Source of the DNA: Pollutiaquabacter sp046052345
GTDB taxonomy: Bacteria > Bacteroidota > Bacteroidia > AKYH767-A > 2013-40CM-41-45
DNA length: 64,000 nucleotides
Assembly: GCA_046052345.1 (NCBI GenBank)
Contig: JBJOMN010000065.1
Coordinates: 4,742-68,741 of the forward strand
Direction: 5' to 3'
Part shown: positions 1-8,816 of the stretch, piece by piece
Position numbering within the stretch: the first letter of the stretch is position 1
Layout: every line of letters starts with the position of its first letter
Program-made: the position numbers and the translations under genes
The notes under the pieces: model-generated
Databases searched by the model: none
Seen by the model: only the letters and a program-made list of their open reading frames with translations
Told to the model about the DNA's origin: nothing

Positions 1-3000
1 TGTATTCCGCAGACTGCGGGAAACCGACAAAGTTGCTCCCGGGCCGTTGCTTGCATAAACACGTTTGCTGTTCCCGTCAAGTATGTATATCCTGTTACCT
101 GCGACGCAAATATCTTCGGCATTGGCGGATCCGTTCGCAGTAGGAGCGGCAAGCGGTGCGCTGCGTATCAGGTTGAAAGCTCCGCTGTAATAATAGACCT
201 TGTTGGCGGTCACGTCCGATACGATATACCTGACATCCGCGGGGTACGCTGGAACGTAGATCACGTTGGAGGCTGCCGGCTGGGGTAACGCGCAAACGAT
301 ACTTGAAGTCATTTCGCACCGCACAGCCGTGGTATCCGTCCAAAGTGAGTCCGTATAAACCGGGCTGTTTGAACCGACAATCGTTCCGTTGCGCAGCCAG
401 CGATAGGTCGGTGCTATTCCCCCGTTCACCGGGACAGCGGTGAAGGTGACAACCGTGTTGCTGCCGACGGGTCCGCTCGGATTCGCTGTGATGCTGACGG
501 AAGAGGTCACGTTGGGAAGTACCGTGACAGAGACCGGAGCTGATACAGCGGTACAACCGTTGATATCGGCTACCTGAACGTCATAGGTCCAGGTTCCGGG
601 ATAACCGATGCTGATACACGGACCGATCGATTCATCGCTCCAAAAATAGCTGAGCTCTCCGGTTGAACGGGAGGTCTCCGCACACAGCTCGATGAAAGAA
701 CCCTGACATACCGTGTCGGACGGGGCAACCGTCACTGAAACGGAGAGAATATTTGGCGCTGTTATAGTCAATGTGTCCAGGATCTTATCACAACCCGGGA
801 AGCGCGCATCCCGTATGCGAAGCACGTAGTCGCCGGCACTCAGCCCGGTGAAAACAGGCGAGGATTGCCAAGTGGCGCCCTGATAAGCCACCGAGTATTC
901 ATAATATCCGGACCCCCCCGATCCGTTCGAAAAGGATATTGAACCGTCCTGTCTGCCGAAGCAGGTCACGTCGGTCCGGTCGACGTCGGCTGAATAGCCG
1001 GCAGGGTCGAATATTTCCAGTTCAAGCGTTTCAGTAATGCAATCGTGAACGTAAGTATAGGTACCCGATGCCGTGTACGTCTGACCGTCCGCCAGCCAGA
1101 AATAACTGAAGCAAGCCGTATCCAGTGTGAGCACCGTGGAAACCGGGATGATCGTGATGTGCGCAGTCGACGGGACCGGAATACAGGCGTTACTGATGTC
1201 GGGTGTAAGGGTAAGGGCAACTCCTCCGGCCGAAATGTCTGCCGGGGAAGGAACGTAGGTCGTGACACCGGAGGTGGGATCTGCGAACGTGCCGCTTCCG
1301 GTGGTGCTCCAGGTACCAGTGGTGGACGAGCCGCTGATGCTTCCGTTCAGGGAAATCGTACTTCCGGCACAGACTGTCTGGTCGGAGCCTGCATCAGCCG
1401 TCGATTCCTCGTCGATGGTAAGCAGTACATCATCGGTTACCGAGTAGCATCCGTTCAAAGGATCCGAATGCAAGGTGAGTGTAACAGTCGGAGGATCGGC
1501 AGGTCCCGGATGGTATTCTGCATTGAGGTCGAAGGCACTCGGCGAAAAACTGCCGCTCCCGTTGGTTGTCCAATATCCGGTCGTCACCAGTCCGTCGATG
1601 AAGCCGTCGGTCTGATAAGCGCCCGATATGCAGACCGATCCTCCCGGTCCTGCATCTACCAATGTACCCACCACCGAAAATACCACCTGATCGGTGGCAT
1701 CGGGACAGGTAGAGTTGATCTCGGCCGTCTGAAGCGTCAGGGTGACGTTACCTCCGACTTCCGAAGCAGCCGGCTCATAGGTGGCGGTTAGGCTGAAGCG
1801 GTCCGGAACGAAGGTGCCGGATCCCCCCAGCCACTCACCGAGGCCGTTTGTAGAGGAGACCGTGCCGTTGAGCTGTGCCGGAGCGCCCGGGAAGCAGATA
1901 TGTCCGTCCGCGCCTGCATCTGCGCGCGGCAGCGGATCGATGGTCAGTATCAATGTCAGGGTGCTGTCACATCCGTTCAGGCCAGGTACGACGGCAGAGT
2001 AGGTCCCGGACCGGTCGTAGGTGATACCGTCGGCCCACCAGAGGTAATGGTCGCAGGCGGTGACCGTATCGGCGGATTCCAGCGGATCGGGTTCCTCTAT
2101 GCTGATCGTATCACTTACCGTTGAACCGTTGTCGTCCGTTACCAAAACGGTATAAGTGCCCGCGAGGAGATCGGTCCGGTGTTGCAGGGTATTTCCATCG
2201 CTCCAGAGATAACTGTACGGAAGGCTTCCTCCGGAAGGGTTTACCATCGCTTCCCCGCTGGCGGTTCCAAAGCACAGGGCGTCATGGGCGGTGTGGCTCA
2301 CGGTGACCGGTGTTCCGGAACAGGAGGCTGAAGGCTGGAATCCGATTGAAACGCTGGTATCCGAACCGCTGATCAGCCAGGGCGTGAAGAGGACCGGCCC
2401 GGTGAGGAGTTGTTGTATCGATTGATAGGCTCCGGTACCGAACCAGTTGCAGGTACCGGCCACGGAAGCGCCCCCGTTTGCAAGAAGAAAAGCCATACCT
2501 CCGTTACCGGGTATCAGCGAATTTTCCGTGCAGGTTACAACGGCGCCCGGATGTATAGGAGCTGCGGAAAGTGTATTCTCGTCAAAGAGGCTGACGCAAT
2601 CTCTGAATCCGTGAATACGGTTGTTTCTTGCCGTGAGGTTTCCGGTAAATAAACCGGTAACGGTCGAAGCGATATCAGAAACCATATGAATACCGGTCAT
2701 TGCGGGCCCCGTAATGCCTGAAAAGACGTTGTGTCCGTTTCCAAGTATGTCGTTCGAGCTAATGCCCACTTTGCCGACGTCACCTGATAAACGAATGCCG
2801 GATGCGCTGAACCTGAGTGTATCCAGCGTTCCGCTCCGTAACAGCTCTAGTACGTTTCCGGAGATCAGGTTAGATGTGTTGGCTGACAGATTCCGGACAT
2901 TTACCACATCGACAATACCGACGTTCTCGTTCATGGAGGACACGTCGATACTCATGGCGTTATCCAGTACATTCAGCGATAAGGTGACGGCTGATGTTTT

Positions 3001-3912
3001 CAGTGCCTTGACGCACGGACGGTATCCTGTAAGGATATTGCCGGAAACCGTCACGGACTGGGTTGCGCTGAAAGTCGTTTGAATTTGTACCGCGGTGGAG
3101 TCGGAATTGGAAATCCTGTTGTCGGCAACGACCCATGTCCCGATTCCGTCCAGTTCTACAGCGAATTTACGGCTGCGGTCGATGTAATTACCGGCGACAG
3201 TTCCGTTCTCACACCTTCTCAGGGTCACAGTAGAGATATTCAGAAGGTTCCCCGAACCGCCCCTGTTGTTGTTCTCGAACCGGTTGTCCCGGATCACCAG
3301 TCCGACCGCATAGGAAGTTCCTGTGACCCCGCCGGAGAAACGGACCGGAAACGAGTTAGGATTATTGCTGATGATGTTATTCCGTATCGTGCAATTTCGG
3401 AAAGGGTACCCCGTCGAAGCGCCGGAAATACCTGAACCACCCTGTCCGCATCCGGTGATCTTGAATCCTGCCACCGTGACGTCGTTCGCTTTTACCACGA
3501 ACACATTGCCGTTGAAGGTCACCACCGACTCGGTGTTCCTGGACGGATTGGCCAGCCAGGAAGACAGATTCGGATTGGTAGTCGCATTGGCACCGAGTAC
3601 CACTAATGATTTATCGATGATCACGGAAGAAGTAAGGGTATAATTTCCGGCATCTACATACACCGTATCGCCGGCACTGGCAGTTGTGACCGCCTGACTG
3701 ATGGCAGCAAAAGGTGAAGCGGATGTTCCGGAATTGGTGGAACTTCCAAAGGCCGTCGTGTAGGTATCCCCCGAGGGATCGTTATCATTCACATACCACG
3801 AACCGGCCCTGGCCACCGGCACACAAAGTGTGCAAAGGGCGATCAGGCTGATCAGTGAACTGAATGAATGAAAAAGAGGTTTTAAACCGTCAAAGGTTGA
3901 GCGCAATTTCAT
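1..3912 (-). CDS. Giant secreted beta-helix / SprB-repeat surface protein, 3' end outside window
   Basis: The frame is open from the ATG at 3912 to base 1, giving 1304 residues with no stop, so the C-terminus lies beyond the left edge. A long signal peptide ends near residue 36 (VARA|GSWYV). Residues about 37-540 are rich in repeated N/G/V turns (NRFENNN, NNRIHGF) typical of right-handed parallel beta-helix (PbH1) surface proteins. SprB-like modules follow at about 540-610 (CFGTASGEA) and 978-1050 (CFGRQDGSI). Between them are a CDSTLTL-type module and about three DAG...C Ig-like modules. The last visible stretch (IVSDV..NKVYYY) looks like the start of a beta-propeller. Such architectures usually end in a T9SS sorting domain, but that part is not visible. 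Role is probably adhesion or a cell-surface matrix, by inference only. Confidence 0.85.
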   Translation of the reverse strand, partial: MKLRSTFDGLKPLFHSFSSLISLIALCTLCVPVARAGSWYVNDNDPSGDTYTTAFGSSTNSGTSASPFAAISQAVTTASAGDTVYVDAGNYTLTSSVIIDKSLVVLGANATTNPNLSSWLANPSRNTESVVTFNGNVFVVKANDVTVAGFKITGCGQGGSGISGASTGYPFRNCTIRNNIISNNPNSFPVRFSGGVTGTSYAVGLVIRDNRFENNNRGGSGNLLNISTVTLRRCENGTVAGNYIDRSRKFAVELDGIGTWVVADNRISNSDSTAVQIQTTFSATQSVTVSGNILTGYRPCVKALKTSAVTLSLNVLDNAMSIDVSSMNENVGIVDVVNVRNLSANTSNLISGNVLELLRSGTLDTLRFSASGIRLSGDVGKVGISSNDILGNGHNVFSGITGPAMTGIHMVSDIASTVTGLFTGNLTARNNRIHGFRDCVSLFDENTLSAAPIHPGAVVTCTENSLIPGNGGMAFLLANGGASVAGTCNWFGTGAYQSIQQLLTGPVLFTPWLISGSDTSVSIGFQPSASCSGTPVTVSHTAHDALCFGTASGEAMVNPSGGSLPYSYLWSDGNTLQHRTDLLAGTYTVLVTDDNGSTVSDTISIEEPDPLESADTVTACDHYLWWADGITYDRSGTYSAVVPGLNGCDSTLTLILTIDPLPRADAGADGHICFPGAPAQLNGTVSSTNGLGEWLGGSGTFVPDRFSLTATYEPAASEVGGNVTLTLQTAEINSTCPDATDQVVFSVVGTLVDAGPGGSVCISGAYQTDGFIDGLVTTGYWTTNGSGSFSPSAFDLNAEYHPGPADPPTVTLTLHSDPLNGCYSVTDDVLLTIDEESTADAGSDQTVCAGSTISLNGSISGSSTTGTWSTTGSGTFADPTSGVTTYVPSPADISAGGVALTLTPDISNACIPVPSTAHITIIPVSTVLTLDTACFSYFWLADGQTYTASGTYTYVHDCITETLELEIFDPAGYSADVDRTDVTCFGRQDGSISFSNGSGGSGYYEYSVAYQGATWQSSPVFTGLSAGDYVLRIRDARFPGCDKILDTLTITAPNILSVSVTVAPSDTVCQGSFIELCAETSRSTGELSYFWSDESIGPCISIGYPGTWTYDVQVADINGCTAVSAPVSVTVLPNVTSSVSITANPSGPVGSNTVVTFTAVPVNGGIAPTYRWLRNGTIVGSNSPVYTDSLWTDTTAVRCEMTSSIVCALPQPAASNVIYVPAYPADVRYIVSDVTANKVYYYSGAFNLIRSAPLAAPTANGSANAEDICVAGNRIYILDGNSKRVYASNGPGATLSVSRSLRNT

Positions 3913-3961
3913 GATGTAGTAGGTATGGAAGGTTATTAGTAAAGATTGATTACAGGCTTTC

Positions 3962-3969
3962 CAAAAATA
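3962..3969 (-). promoter_or_regulatory. Bacteroidetes -7 box (TATTTTTG)
   Basis: Read on the minus strand this is TATTTTTG, a full match to the Bacteroidetes sigma-A -7 consensus TAnnTTTG. It lies 49 nt upstream of the start of the giant secreted protein. No TTG -33 element is seen at the usual 17-23 nt spacing. Confidence 0.4.
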
Positions 3970-4094
3970 GGAAAATCAATGAATGCCGGAAACGGATCTT
4001 ATAAAAAACACCAAAAAAGAACCTCGATTATTCAGCGCAATGATTCACGGGCAGACTTCATAGAGGCAGGTTATGTAGGCTAATTTCTGCGTTT

Positions 4095-5825
4095 TCACCA
4101 CCAGAAACTGTCTTTCCAGATTTGCGAGTTTCCGCGTTCGTCGGCTACGGTCAGCTCCACTTTGTGCTCGTTGTTCAGCGGCAGACCGGCAAGATCGACC
4201 GTCACCATGCCCGACTTCGCATCGTATTCTGCCAGCACCCATTGACCGTCGATGGTCGCCGTCCAGCTCTTCAGACCGGACAGGTCGTCTTTTACGATCC
4301 ATTGTGCAATACCGCCGCGATAGGTGTTCATATCCGCCGGATAATACTCCTTTGTCACTGAGGGGGCCACTGTGTCCAACAAGACATAGTAACGACCGAA
4401 CTCGCGGACCTTGGCTGTCAGGAACTCCTTATTCCATATGCCGCCTTCTGGCTGCAGGGTTCCGTCGGGCATGGCCCGGACGATCAGCGCGCGCGAACGG
4501 AGCGTGTCCGGAACCTTGGAATACGGTTTCAGCGAAATACCTATCGGAATATGGAGCGCCTCGTAACGGTCGCCGATCAGGAAAGTCGGGGAAAGCGCCT
4601 TCTCGTTACGGAACTGGTCGTCCGTGTACCAGCACTCTTCGTAAACCGCTCCGCCCGGCACCACCACATCCAGATTGTCCTTGTGTATGGCGATACCTTT
4701 GGAAGGGGAGATGAGCACGGCCTCTTCGCCGAAAGCCTGATACGGCTTGTTCGCCAGCGGCGGATAGGACTGTAGCTGGAAAAAGATCTCCGTCCGGTTA
4801 CCGGCGAAATCCGTGGCCACGAAGTGAAGGTCGTGCGACTCCTCGTCGATGAACTCCATGATGCCTGTCAGCAGCGTATCGGGATAGATCTTGGTGGCAT
4901 AATTACCGGCCATCCGGTAGCACCTTTCCACTCTCACACCGTCACGCTTCCGTACGGTGTAATCACCGTGGGCGTTCGCATAGCGCGACTCGTCGAAATC
5001 CAGCCGGTCGTTGACCCACTCGTAGACCTTGGTGCCGTCGACGTAAAGCGTGCCGGAATAAACTCCCAGCTCGGCCGTCCCGCTGTCCTGCAGGTCGTAC
5101 ACGTCAAAGCCGACGGAGATCCTCCCATAGACCTTGATATAGTCAGGTCCCGGCGTAGCTACTCCGTAGAGGGTGTCGGAGGGGAAGATCTCGAAGGTCC
5201 TGGCGGAGTCGGTCTGCTCTACGATCCCTGCCTGTAAATGCGGATAGACGCGAAGTCCCCGAAGAATAGGCTTGACGTGGTCGTTCACCGGCAGGCCGAA
5301 CAGCAACGGGTTGATCGGTTGCTCCGTTTCTTCTTCCCGCATCTCGAAGTGGAGGTGCGGCCCGTCGGTATTTCCGGTGTTGCCGGACAGCGCAATCTCT
5401 TCGCCTTTTACCACCTTGAACCGGTCTTTCGCCGGAAGAAGTTCAATATCGTACGATTTTCGAGCCTGCTGCTCGGTAAGTGTGTACTGGCGAAGGTCCT
5501 CCCGGAAACTCTTCAGGTGGGCATACACGGAAACGTAACCGTTCGGATGGGTGATGTACAACACACGGCCGAAACCGGTCGGACTGACTTTGATACGTGA
5601 GACGTACCCGTCTGCTACGGCTTTCACGGACACCCCTTCCTGTTCCCCTGTACTGAAATCGACTCCGGTATGGAAATGACCGTTACGGATCTCGCCGAAC
5701 GTTCCGGTCATGATCAGTGGCGTATCCAGTGGGGCTCTGAACCATCCGCCCGGGTTGTTTTGGCCGGATACCTGGATAGCGGTAATCAGCGTAAAAACCC
5801 CGATTAGCGCGGCTTTGAGGAACAT
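4095..5825 (-). CDS. Secreted M23-family zinc metallopeptidase
   Basis: Envelope peptidase of the M23 (LytM/peptidoglycan endopeptidase) family. From the ATG at 5825 the protein has 576 residues and opens with a signal peptide (FLKAALIGVFTLITA) cleaved near residue 22. The zinc site is visible: HTGVD with H52 and D56, and HLHF with H157 and H159, all within an N-terminal domain that also shows GEIRNG and YVSVYAHL. Residues 200-576 form a long C-terminal region without a recognised catalytic motif, probably beta-rich and Ig-like, as is common in Bacteroidetes M23 proteins. In-frame ATGs also exist at 5876 and 5930. I prefer 5825 because it puts the hydrophobic segment at the N-terminus. Likely role is cell wall remodelling. 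Confidence 0.88.
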   Translation of the reverse strand: MFLKAALIGVFTLITAIQVSGQNNPGGWFRAPLDTPLIMTGTFGEIRNGHFHTGVDFSTGEQEGVSVKAVADGYVSRIKVSPTGFGRVLYITHPNGYVSVYAHLKSFREDLRQYTLTEQQARKSYDIELLPAKDRFKVVKGEEIALSGNTGNTDGPHLHFEMREEETEQPINPLLFGLPVNDHVKPILRGLRVYPHLQAGIVEQTDSARTFEIFPSDTLYGVATPGPDYIKVYGRISVGFDVYDLQDSGTAELGVYSGTLYVDGTKVYEWVNDRLDFDESRYANAHGDYTVRKRDGVRVERCYRMAGNYATKIYPDTLLTGIMEFIDEESHDLHFVATDFAGNRTEIFFQLQSYPPLANKPYQAFGEEAVLISPSKGIAIHKDNLDVVVPGGAVYEECWYTDDQFRNEKALSPTFLIGDRYEALHIPIGISLKPYSKVPDTLRSRALIVRAMPDGTLQPEGGIWNKEFLTAKVREFGRYYVLLDTVAPSVTKEYYPADMNTYRGGIAQWIVKDDLSGLKSWTATIDGQWVLAEYDAKSGMVTVDLAGLPLNNEHKVELTVADERGNSQIWKDSFWW

Positions 5826-6004
5826 GAAATCGTTCAGTAAGAGAAAAGCCGGGTATTTCGAAGGGCGGCTGGTCATAGTGCGGAGTGTGTGGGTGTACTG
5901 GATTTCAGCAAGATGGGGGAAGTGAAGCATCCAAATTCGGGGTTAGAGGCTGGCTTTCTTCACAATGCGTGTTAATAATTGATGGATTTGTTGAGGTAAT
6001 TTCC

Positions 6005-6012
6005 GATATTTG
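6005..6012 (+). promoter_or_regulatory. Possible -7 box upstream of the zapA operon
   Basis: GATATTTG matches seven of eight positions of TAnnTTTG and ends 26 nt before the ATG at 6039. A TTG at 5979-5981 is 23 nt upstream, the outer limit of the usual spacing. Confidence 0.3.
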
Positions 6013-6038
6013 AGGCCTAAATTTCGGAAAATCCCGGG

Positions 6039-6335
6039 ATGAAAAGCAAAGACGATACCAAAGAACGCCTCCTCCTTTTAGAGGACCGTATCCGTCGGTT
6101 CATCGAACTGCACGAATCCCTGAAGGCCACCGGGCTGCGCCTTGCGGAAGAAAACGCACGGCTGGTCGCGGAATTGGAGGAAGAAAGAAATAAATCCAGG
6201 CGTCTGGACGAGGGATACCGGAACCTGAAGCAACAGGAAACCGCCGCTACCCGTCAGCAGGTGGCCCGGATCAACAACAGAATCAACGATTTGGTCAGCG
6301 AGATAGACAAGAATATCAAACTGATCGAAGTTTAA
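6039..6335 (+). CDS. Short coiled-coil protein upstream of zapA (ZapB-like position)
   Basis: A 98-residue soluble protein, almost entirely charged helix with heptad spacing (LLLLEDRIRRFIEL, RLAEENARLVAELEEE), so a coiled coil is very likely. No catalytic motif or membrane segment. It ends 18 nt before the zapA ATG, so the two are probably one transcript. Short coiled-coil proteins in this position are common in Bacteroidota. By analogy with the ZapA-ZapB pair of proteobacteria it could be a partner of ZapA at the division ring, but that is inference from position and shape only. Confidence 0.75.
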   Translation: MKSKDDTKERLLLLEDRIRRFIELHESLKATGLRLAEENARLVAELEEERNKSRRLDEGYRNLKQQETAATRQQVARINNRINDLVSEIDKNIKLIEV

Positions 6336-6353
6336 ATAGTGGATCGGCCCATC

Positions 6354-6668
6354 ATGGGAGAATTACTTTCAGTCAAAGTTTCCATCGCCAACCGCACCTA
6401 TCCGCTGCGTATCACGCAGGAGGAGCAGGAGCGTGTGATGAAGGCGGCGGAGATGATCAATAAGCGAGTCCGGGACTTCGAAGAAGCCTTCGCCGTCAAG
6501 GACAAGCAGGATCTTCTCGCCATGACCGCCCTTCATTTCGCCAACGAATCGATGGATCAAGATAAAACGGAGAAATCCGGATCATCCGAACAGGAATTGC
6601 ACGACCGTATCGACGGCCTAAGCCTGTTGCTGGATGAATATCTTCAGGACGAAGATTCTTCCCGCTGA
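6354..6668 (+). CDS. zapA: Cell division protein ZapA
   Basis: ZapA binds FtsZ and bundles its filaments at the division septum. The 104-residue protein has the family pattern: an N-terminal beta-strand globular part (SVKVSIANRTYPLRI), then a long helix (EEQERVMKAAEMINKRVRDFE) and a C-terminal coiled coil. I start at the ATG at 6354. A GTG at 6339 is also in frame but would add five residues ahead of the usual N-terminus. It lies in an apparent operon with the preceding coiled-coil gene and is followed by a structured RNA and rny, an arrangement I recall as conserved in Bacteroidota. Confidence 0.92.
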   Translation: MGELLSVKVSIANRTYPLRITQEEQERVMKAAEMINKRVRDFEEAFAVKDKQDLLAMTALHFANESMDQDKTEKSGSSEQELHDRIDGLSLLLDEYLQDEDSSR

Positions 6669-6689
6669 AAACCGTTCTTTGAATCGCGT

Positions 6690-6940
6690 CGCGCCGTTCA
6701 GGGATGCCTTTTTACAGGGCCTCTCTGCGGTCGGATGGTAAGACATCCCGCATCAGTTCCGATCCGCTTTTAAACTCAACAAGACTACCATTGGAGCCTA
6801 CGCTGCGATGAATATGGGAGGCTGCGCTTCCGTGCAAACGGAATTCCCTTCGCGGGACAGCAGACCCCAGAGGTCATCAGGAAGCTCCACCCATGACTTA
6901 AGGGGTTTATTAAGTCCCCGGAATTGGTGCGGGTTTTTTA
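6690..6940 (+). ncRNA. ssrS: Probable 6S (SsrS-type) RNA between zapA and rny
   Basis: The 343-nt gap between zapA and rny contains no gene but much pairing potential. CCTCTCTGCGGTC (6720-6732) pairs over about 130 nt with GACCCCAGAGG (6863-6873), with one mismatch. Inside are hairpins GGATG/CATCC (6733-6748), TTCCG/CGGAA (6828-6843) and TCCC/GGGA (6845-6857). The 3' side has a 7-bp stem GACTTAA/TTAAGTC (6895-6916), then a short CCCG/CGGG stem and six T (6934-6939), resembling a weak terminator. A long irregular rod beside zapA is the known setting of 6S RNA, which binds RNA polymerase. The identification is by context and shape. I could not match a covariance model, and both ends are approximate. 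Confidence 0.6.
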
Positions 6941-7011
6941 TTTATCTCATTTGAAATCCCCTCTTCCGGCTTCGCACCGGCTCAGGAGGAGGGACATTAA
7001 AAAAACAACCT

Positions 7012-8592
7012 ATGGACGGATTCACCACCAACCTCATCATCCTCTCGGTAGCTGCCGCACTGGTCGGCGTACTCGCGGGATTCCTTATCTCCCGATTCAT
7101 TCTGAACCGGAACCTCAAAGCCCGGGAGAACTCGGCAAACTCCAAAGCCAAAGCCATCCTCAAGGAGGCTGAAAGCGAGGCGGAGGTCATGAAGAAGAAC
7201 AAGATCCTTGAAGCAAAGGAGAAGTTCCTGCAGCTCAAGTCCGAGCACGAGAAACAGATCGGAGAGAAAGACAAGCAGATCGGCATCGCCGAGAACCGTA
7301 TCAAGCAGAAAGAGTCGAACCTCGCGCAGAAACTGGAACAGACGCAGAAGAAACAGCAAGAGTACGAGACGCTGCAGAACAACCTCAAGAATCAGCTTCA
7401 GATCCTGGAAGGGAAGAAGGAGGAGCTCGCAAAGCTCCATCAGCGCCAGGTGGAGAACCTGGAGAAGATCAGCGGACTGAGCGTCGAGCAGGCCAAGTCA
7501 CAACTGGTGGAGGCGTTGAAGGCTGAAGCCAAGACCGACGCCATGTCCACCATCAAGGACATCATGGAGGAGGCCAAGCTGACGGCCAACAAGGAGGCCA
7601 AGAAGATCATCATCCAGACCATCCAGCGCGTCGCTACCGAACATGCCGTCGAGAACGCCGTCACGGTATTCCCCATCGAGAACGACGAAGTGAAAGGACG
7701 CGTCATCGGCCGCGAAGGACGTAATATCCGTGCTCTGGAAGCCGCGACCGGTGTCGAGATCATTGTCGATGACACTCCGGAAACCATCATCCTTTCCTGC
7801 TTCGATCCGGTGCGCCGCGAAGTCGCCCGCCTGGCCATGCACCAGCTGGTATCCGACGGCCGCATCCACCCGGCCCGTATCGAGGAAGTCGTCGCCAAAG
7901 TGAAGCGGCAGCTGGAGGAGGAGATCGCAGAAGTCGGCAAGCGTACGGCCATCGACCTGGGCATCCACGGCTTGGCACCTGAGCTGATCCGGATGGTCGG
8001 ACGTATGAAATACCGTTCTTCCTATGGGCAGAACCTCCTGCAACACTCTCGCGAAGTCGCCAACCTCTGCGCCATCATGGCCGCCGAGCTGGGATTGAAC
8101 GTCAAACTCGCCAAGCGCGCCGGTCTGCTCCACGACATCGGCAAGGTGCCGGACGACGAGCCGGAACTGCCGCACGCCATCCTCGGCATGAAGTTGGCCG
8201 AGAAATTCAAGGAGAACGCGGAGGTCTGCAATGCCATCGGTGCTCACCATGACGAGATCGAGATGAACAGCATGATCTCACCGATCGTACAAGTGTGCGA
8301 CGCCATCTCCGGTGCGCGCCCTGGCGCCCGTCGGGAGGTCGTCGAATCCTACATCAAGCGTCTTAAGGACATGGAAGCGCTTGCGTTGTCCTATCCCGGC
8401 GTCGAGAAGACCTTCGCCATCCAGGCAGGCCGCGAACTGCGTGTCATCGTCCAGAGCGAAAAGATCAACGACAAACAGGCCGAAGTGCTTTCGTTCGACA
8501 TCGCCAACAAGATCCAGAACGAGATGACCTACCCCGGCCAGGTGAAAGTCACTGTCATTCGCGAAACGCGGGCGGTGAATTACGCGAAGTAA
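7012..8592 (+). CDS. rny: Ribonuclease Y
   Basis: RNase Y is a membrane-anchored endoribonuclease that initiates mRNA decay. The 526-residue protein has the full family order: an N-terminal membrane helix (about residues 8-27), a long Glu/Lys/Gln-rich coiled coil to about residue 200, a KH RNA-binding domain with GRVIGREGRNIR starting near residue 229, and an HD metal-dependent hydrolase domain whose HD pair is H374-D375 (LLHDIGK). Length is typical. An AGGAGGAGG-like purine run sits about 20 nt upstream of the ATG, unusual for this phylum and rather far away to be a ribosome site. Downstream are heptamer arrays rather than an obvious terminator. Confidence 0.97.
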   Translation: MDGFTTNLIILSVAAALVGVLAGFLISRFILNRNLKARENSANSKAKAILKEAESEAEVMKKNKILEAKEKFLQLKSEHEKQIGEKDKQIGIAENRIKQKESNLAQKLEQTQKKQQEYETLQNNLKNQLQILEGKKEELAKLHQRQVENLEKISGLSVEQAKSQLVEALKAEAKTDAMSTIKDIMEEAKLTANKEAKKIIIQTIQRVATEHAVENAVTVFPIENDEVKGRVIGREGRNIRALEAATGVEIIVDDTPETIILSCFDPVRREVARLAMHQLVSDGRIHPARIEEVVAKVKRQLEEEIAEVGKRTAIDLGIHGLAPELIRMVGRMKYRSSYGQNLLQHSREVANLCAIMAAELGLNVKLAKRAGLLHDIGKVPDDEPELPHAILGMKLAEKFKENAEVCNAIGAHHDEIEMNSMISPIVQVCDAISGARPGARREVVESYIKRLKDMEALALSYPGVEKTFAIQAGRELRVIVQSEKINDKQAEVLSFDIANKIQNEMTYPGQVKVTVIRETRAVNYAK

Positions 8593-8602
8593 GGCCGGCT
8601 TT

Positions 8603-8714
8603 CGGGTTGCGAAATGCGGGTTGCGGGTTGCGGGTTGCGGGTTGCGAGGTGCAGGTTGCGGGTTGCGGGTTGCGAGTTGCGGGTTGCGGGTTGCGGGTTG
8701 CGAGGTGCAGGTTG
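8603..8714 (+). repeat. Heptanucleotide array, unit CGGGTTG, 16 units
   Basis: Sixteen contiguous 7-nt units. Ten are exactly CGGGTTG. Variants are CGAAATG, CGAGTTG, and the pair CGAGGTG-CAGGTTG, which occurs twice (8645-8658 and 8701-8714), implying duplication of a multi-unit block. GGG runs spaced by four bases (for example 8618-8641) satisfy the G-quadruplex pattern on the plus strand. Begins 10 nt after the rny stop codon. Confidence 0.95.
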
Positions 8715-8730
8715 CGACGGCTGATTGACG

Positions 8731-8800
8731 ACCACTAACCACTAACCACTAACCACTAACCACTAACTACAACCACAAACCACTAACCATTAGCTGCTAA
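8731..8800 (+). repeat. Heptanucleotide array, unit ACCACTA, opposite orientation
   Basis: Five perfect ACCACTA units (8731-8765) followed by about five degrading units to 8800. Read on the minus strand the unit is TAGTGGT, containing GGTTAGT, so its G-rich side faces opposite to the preceding CGGGTTG array. GGTT and AACC cores could pair between the two arrays. The array ends 16 nt before the first gene of the polysaccharide operon. Confidence 0.93.
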
Positions 8801-8816
8801 CTGACCTTACGCACCT

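Noticed and set aside
1045..3643. Several plus-strand open frames of 60-250 codons
   Set aside because: All lie opposite the single minus-strand frame that runs 1304 codons to the window edge and has signal peptide and domain structure.
7498..8250. Long open frames on the minus strand across rny
   Set aside because: They mirror the rny codon usage and encode no recognisable protein. RNase Y on the plus strand is unambiguous.
8278..8742. Minus-strand frame with a repeated RNPQPAT-like peptide
   Set aside because: It is a translation of the CGGGTTG heptamer array joined to antisense rny sequence. The 7-nt period simply produces a repeating peptide.
8603..8800. Possible CRISPR array
   Set aside because: Units are 7 nt and contiguous, with no spacers of 25-40 nt, so these are simple tandem arrays even though a Cas6-like gene lies 14 kb away.
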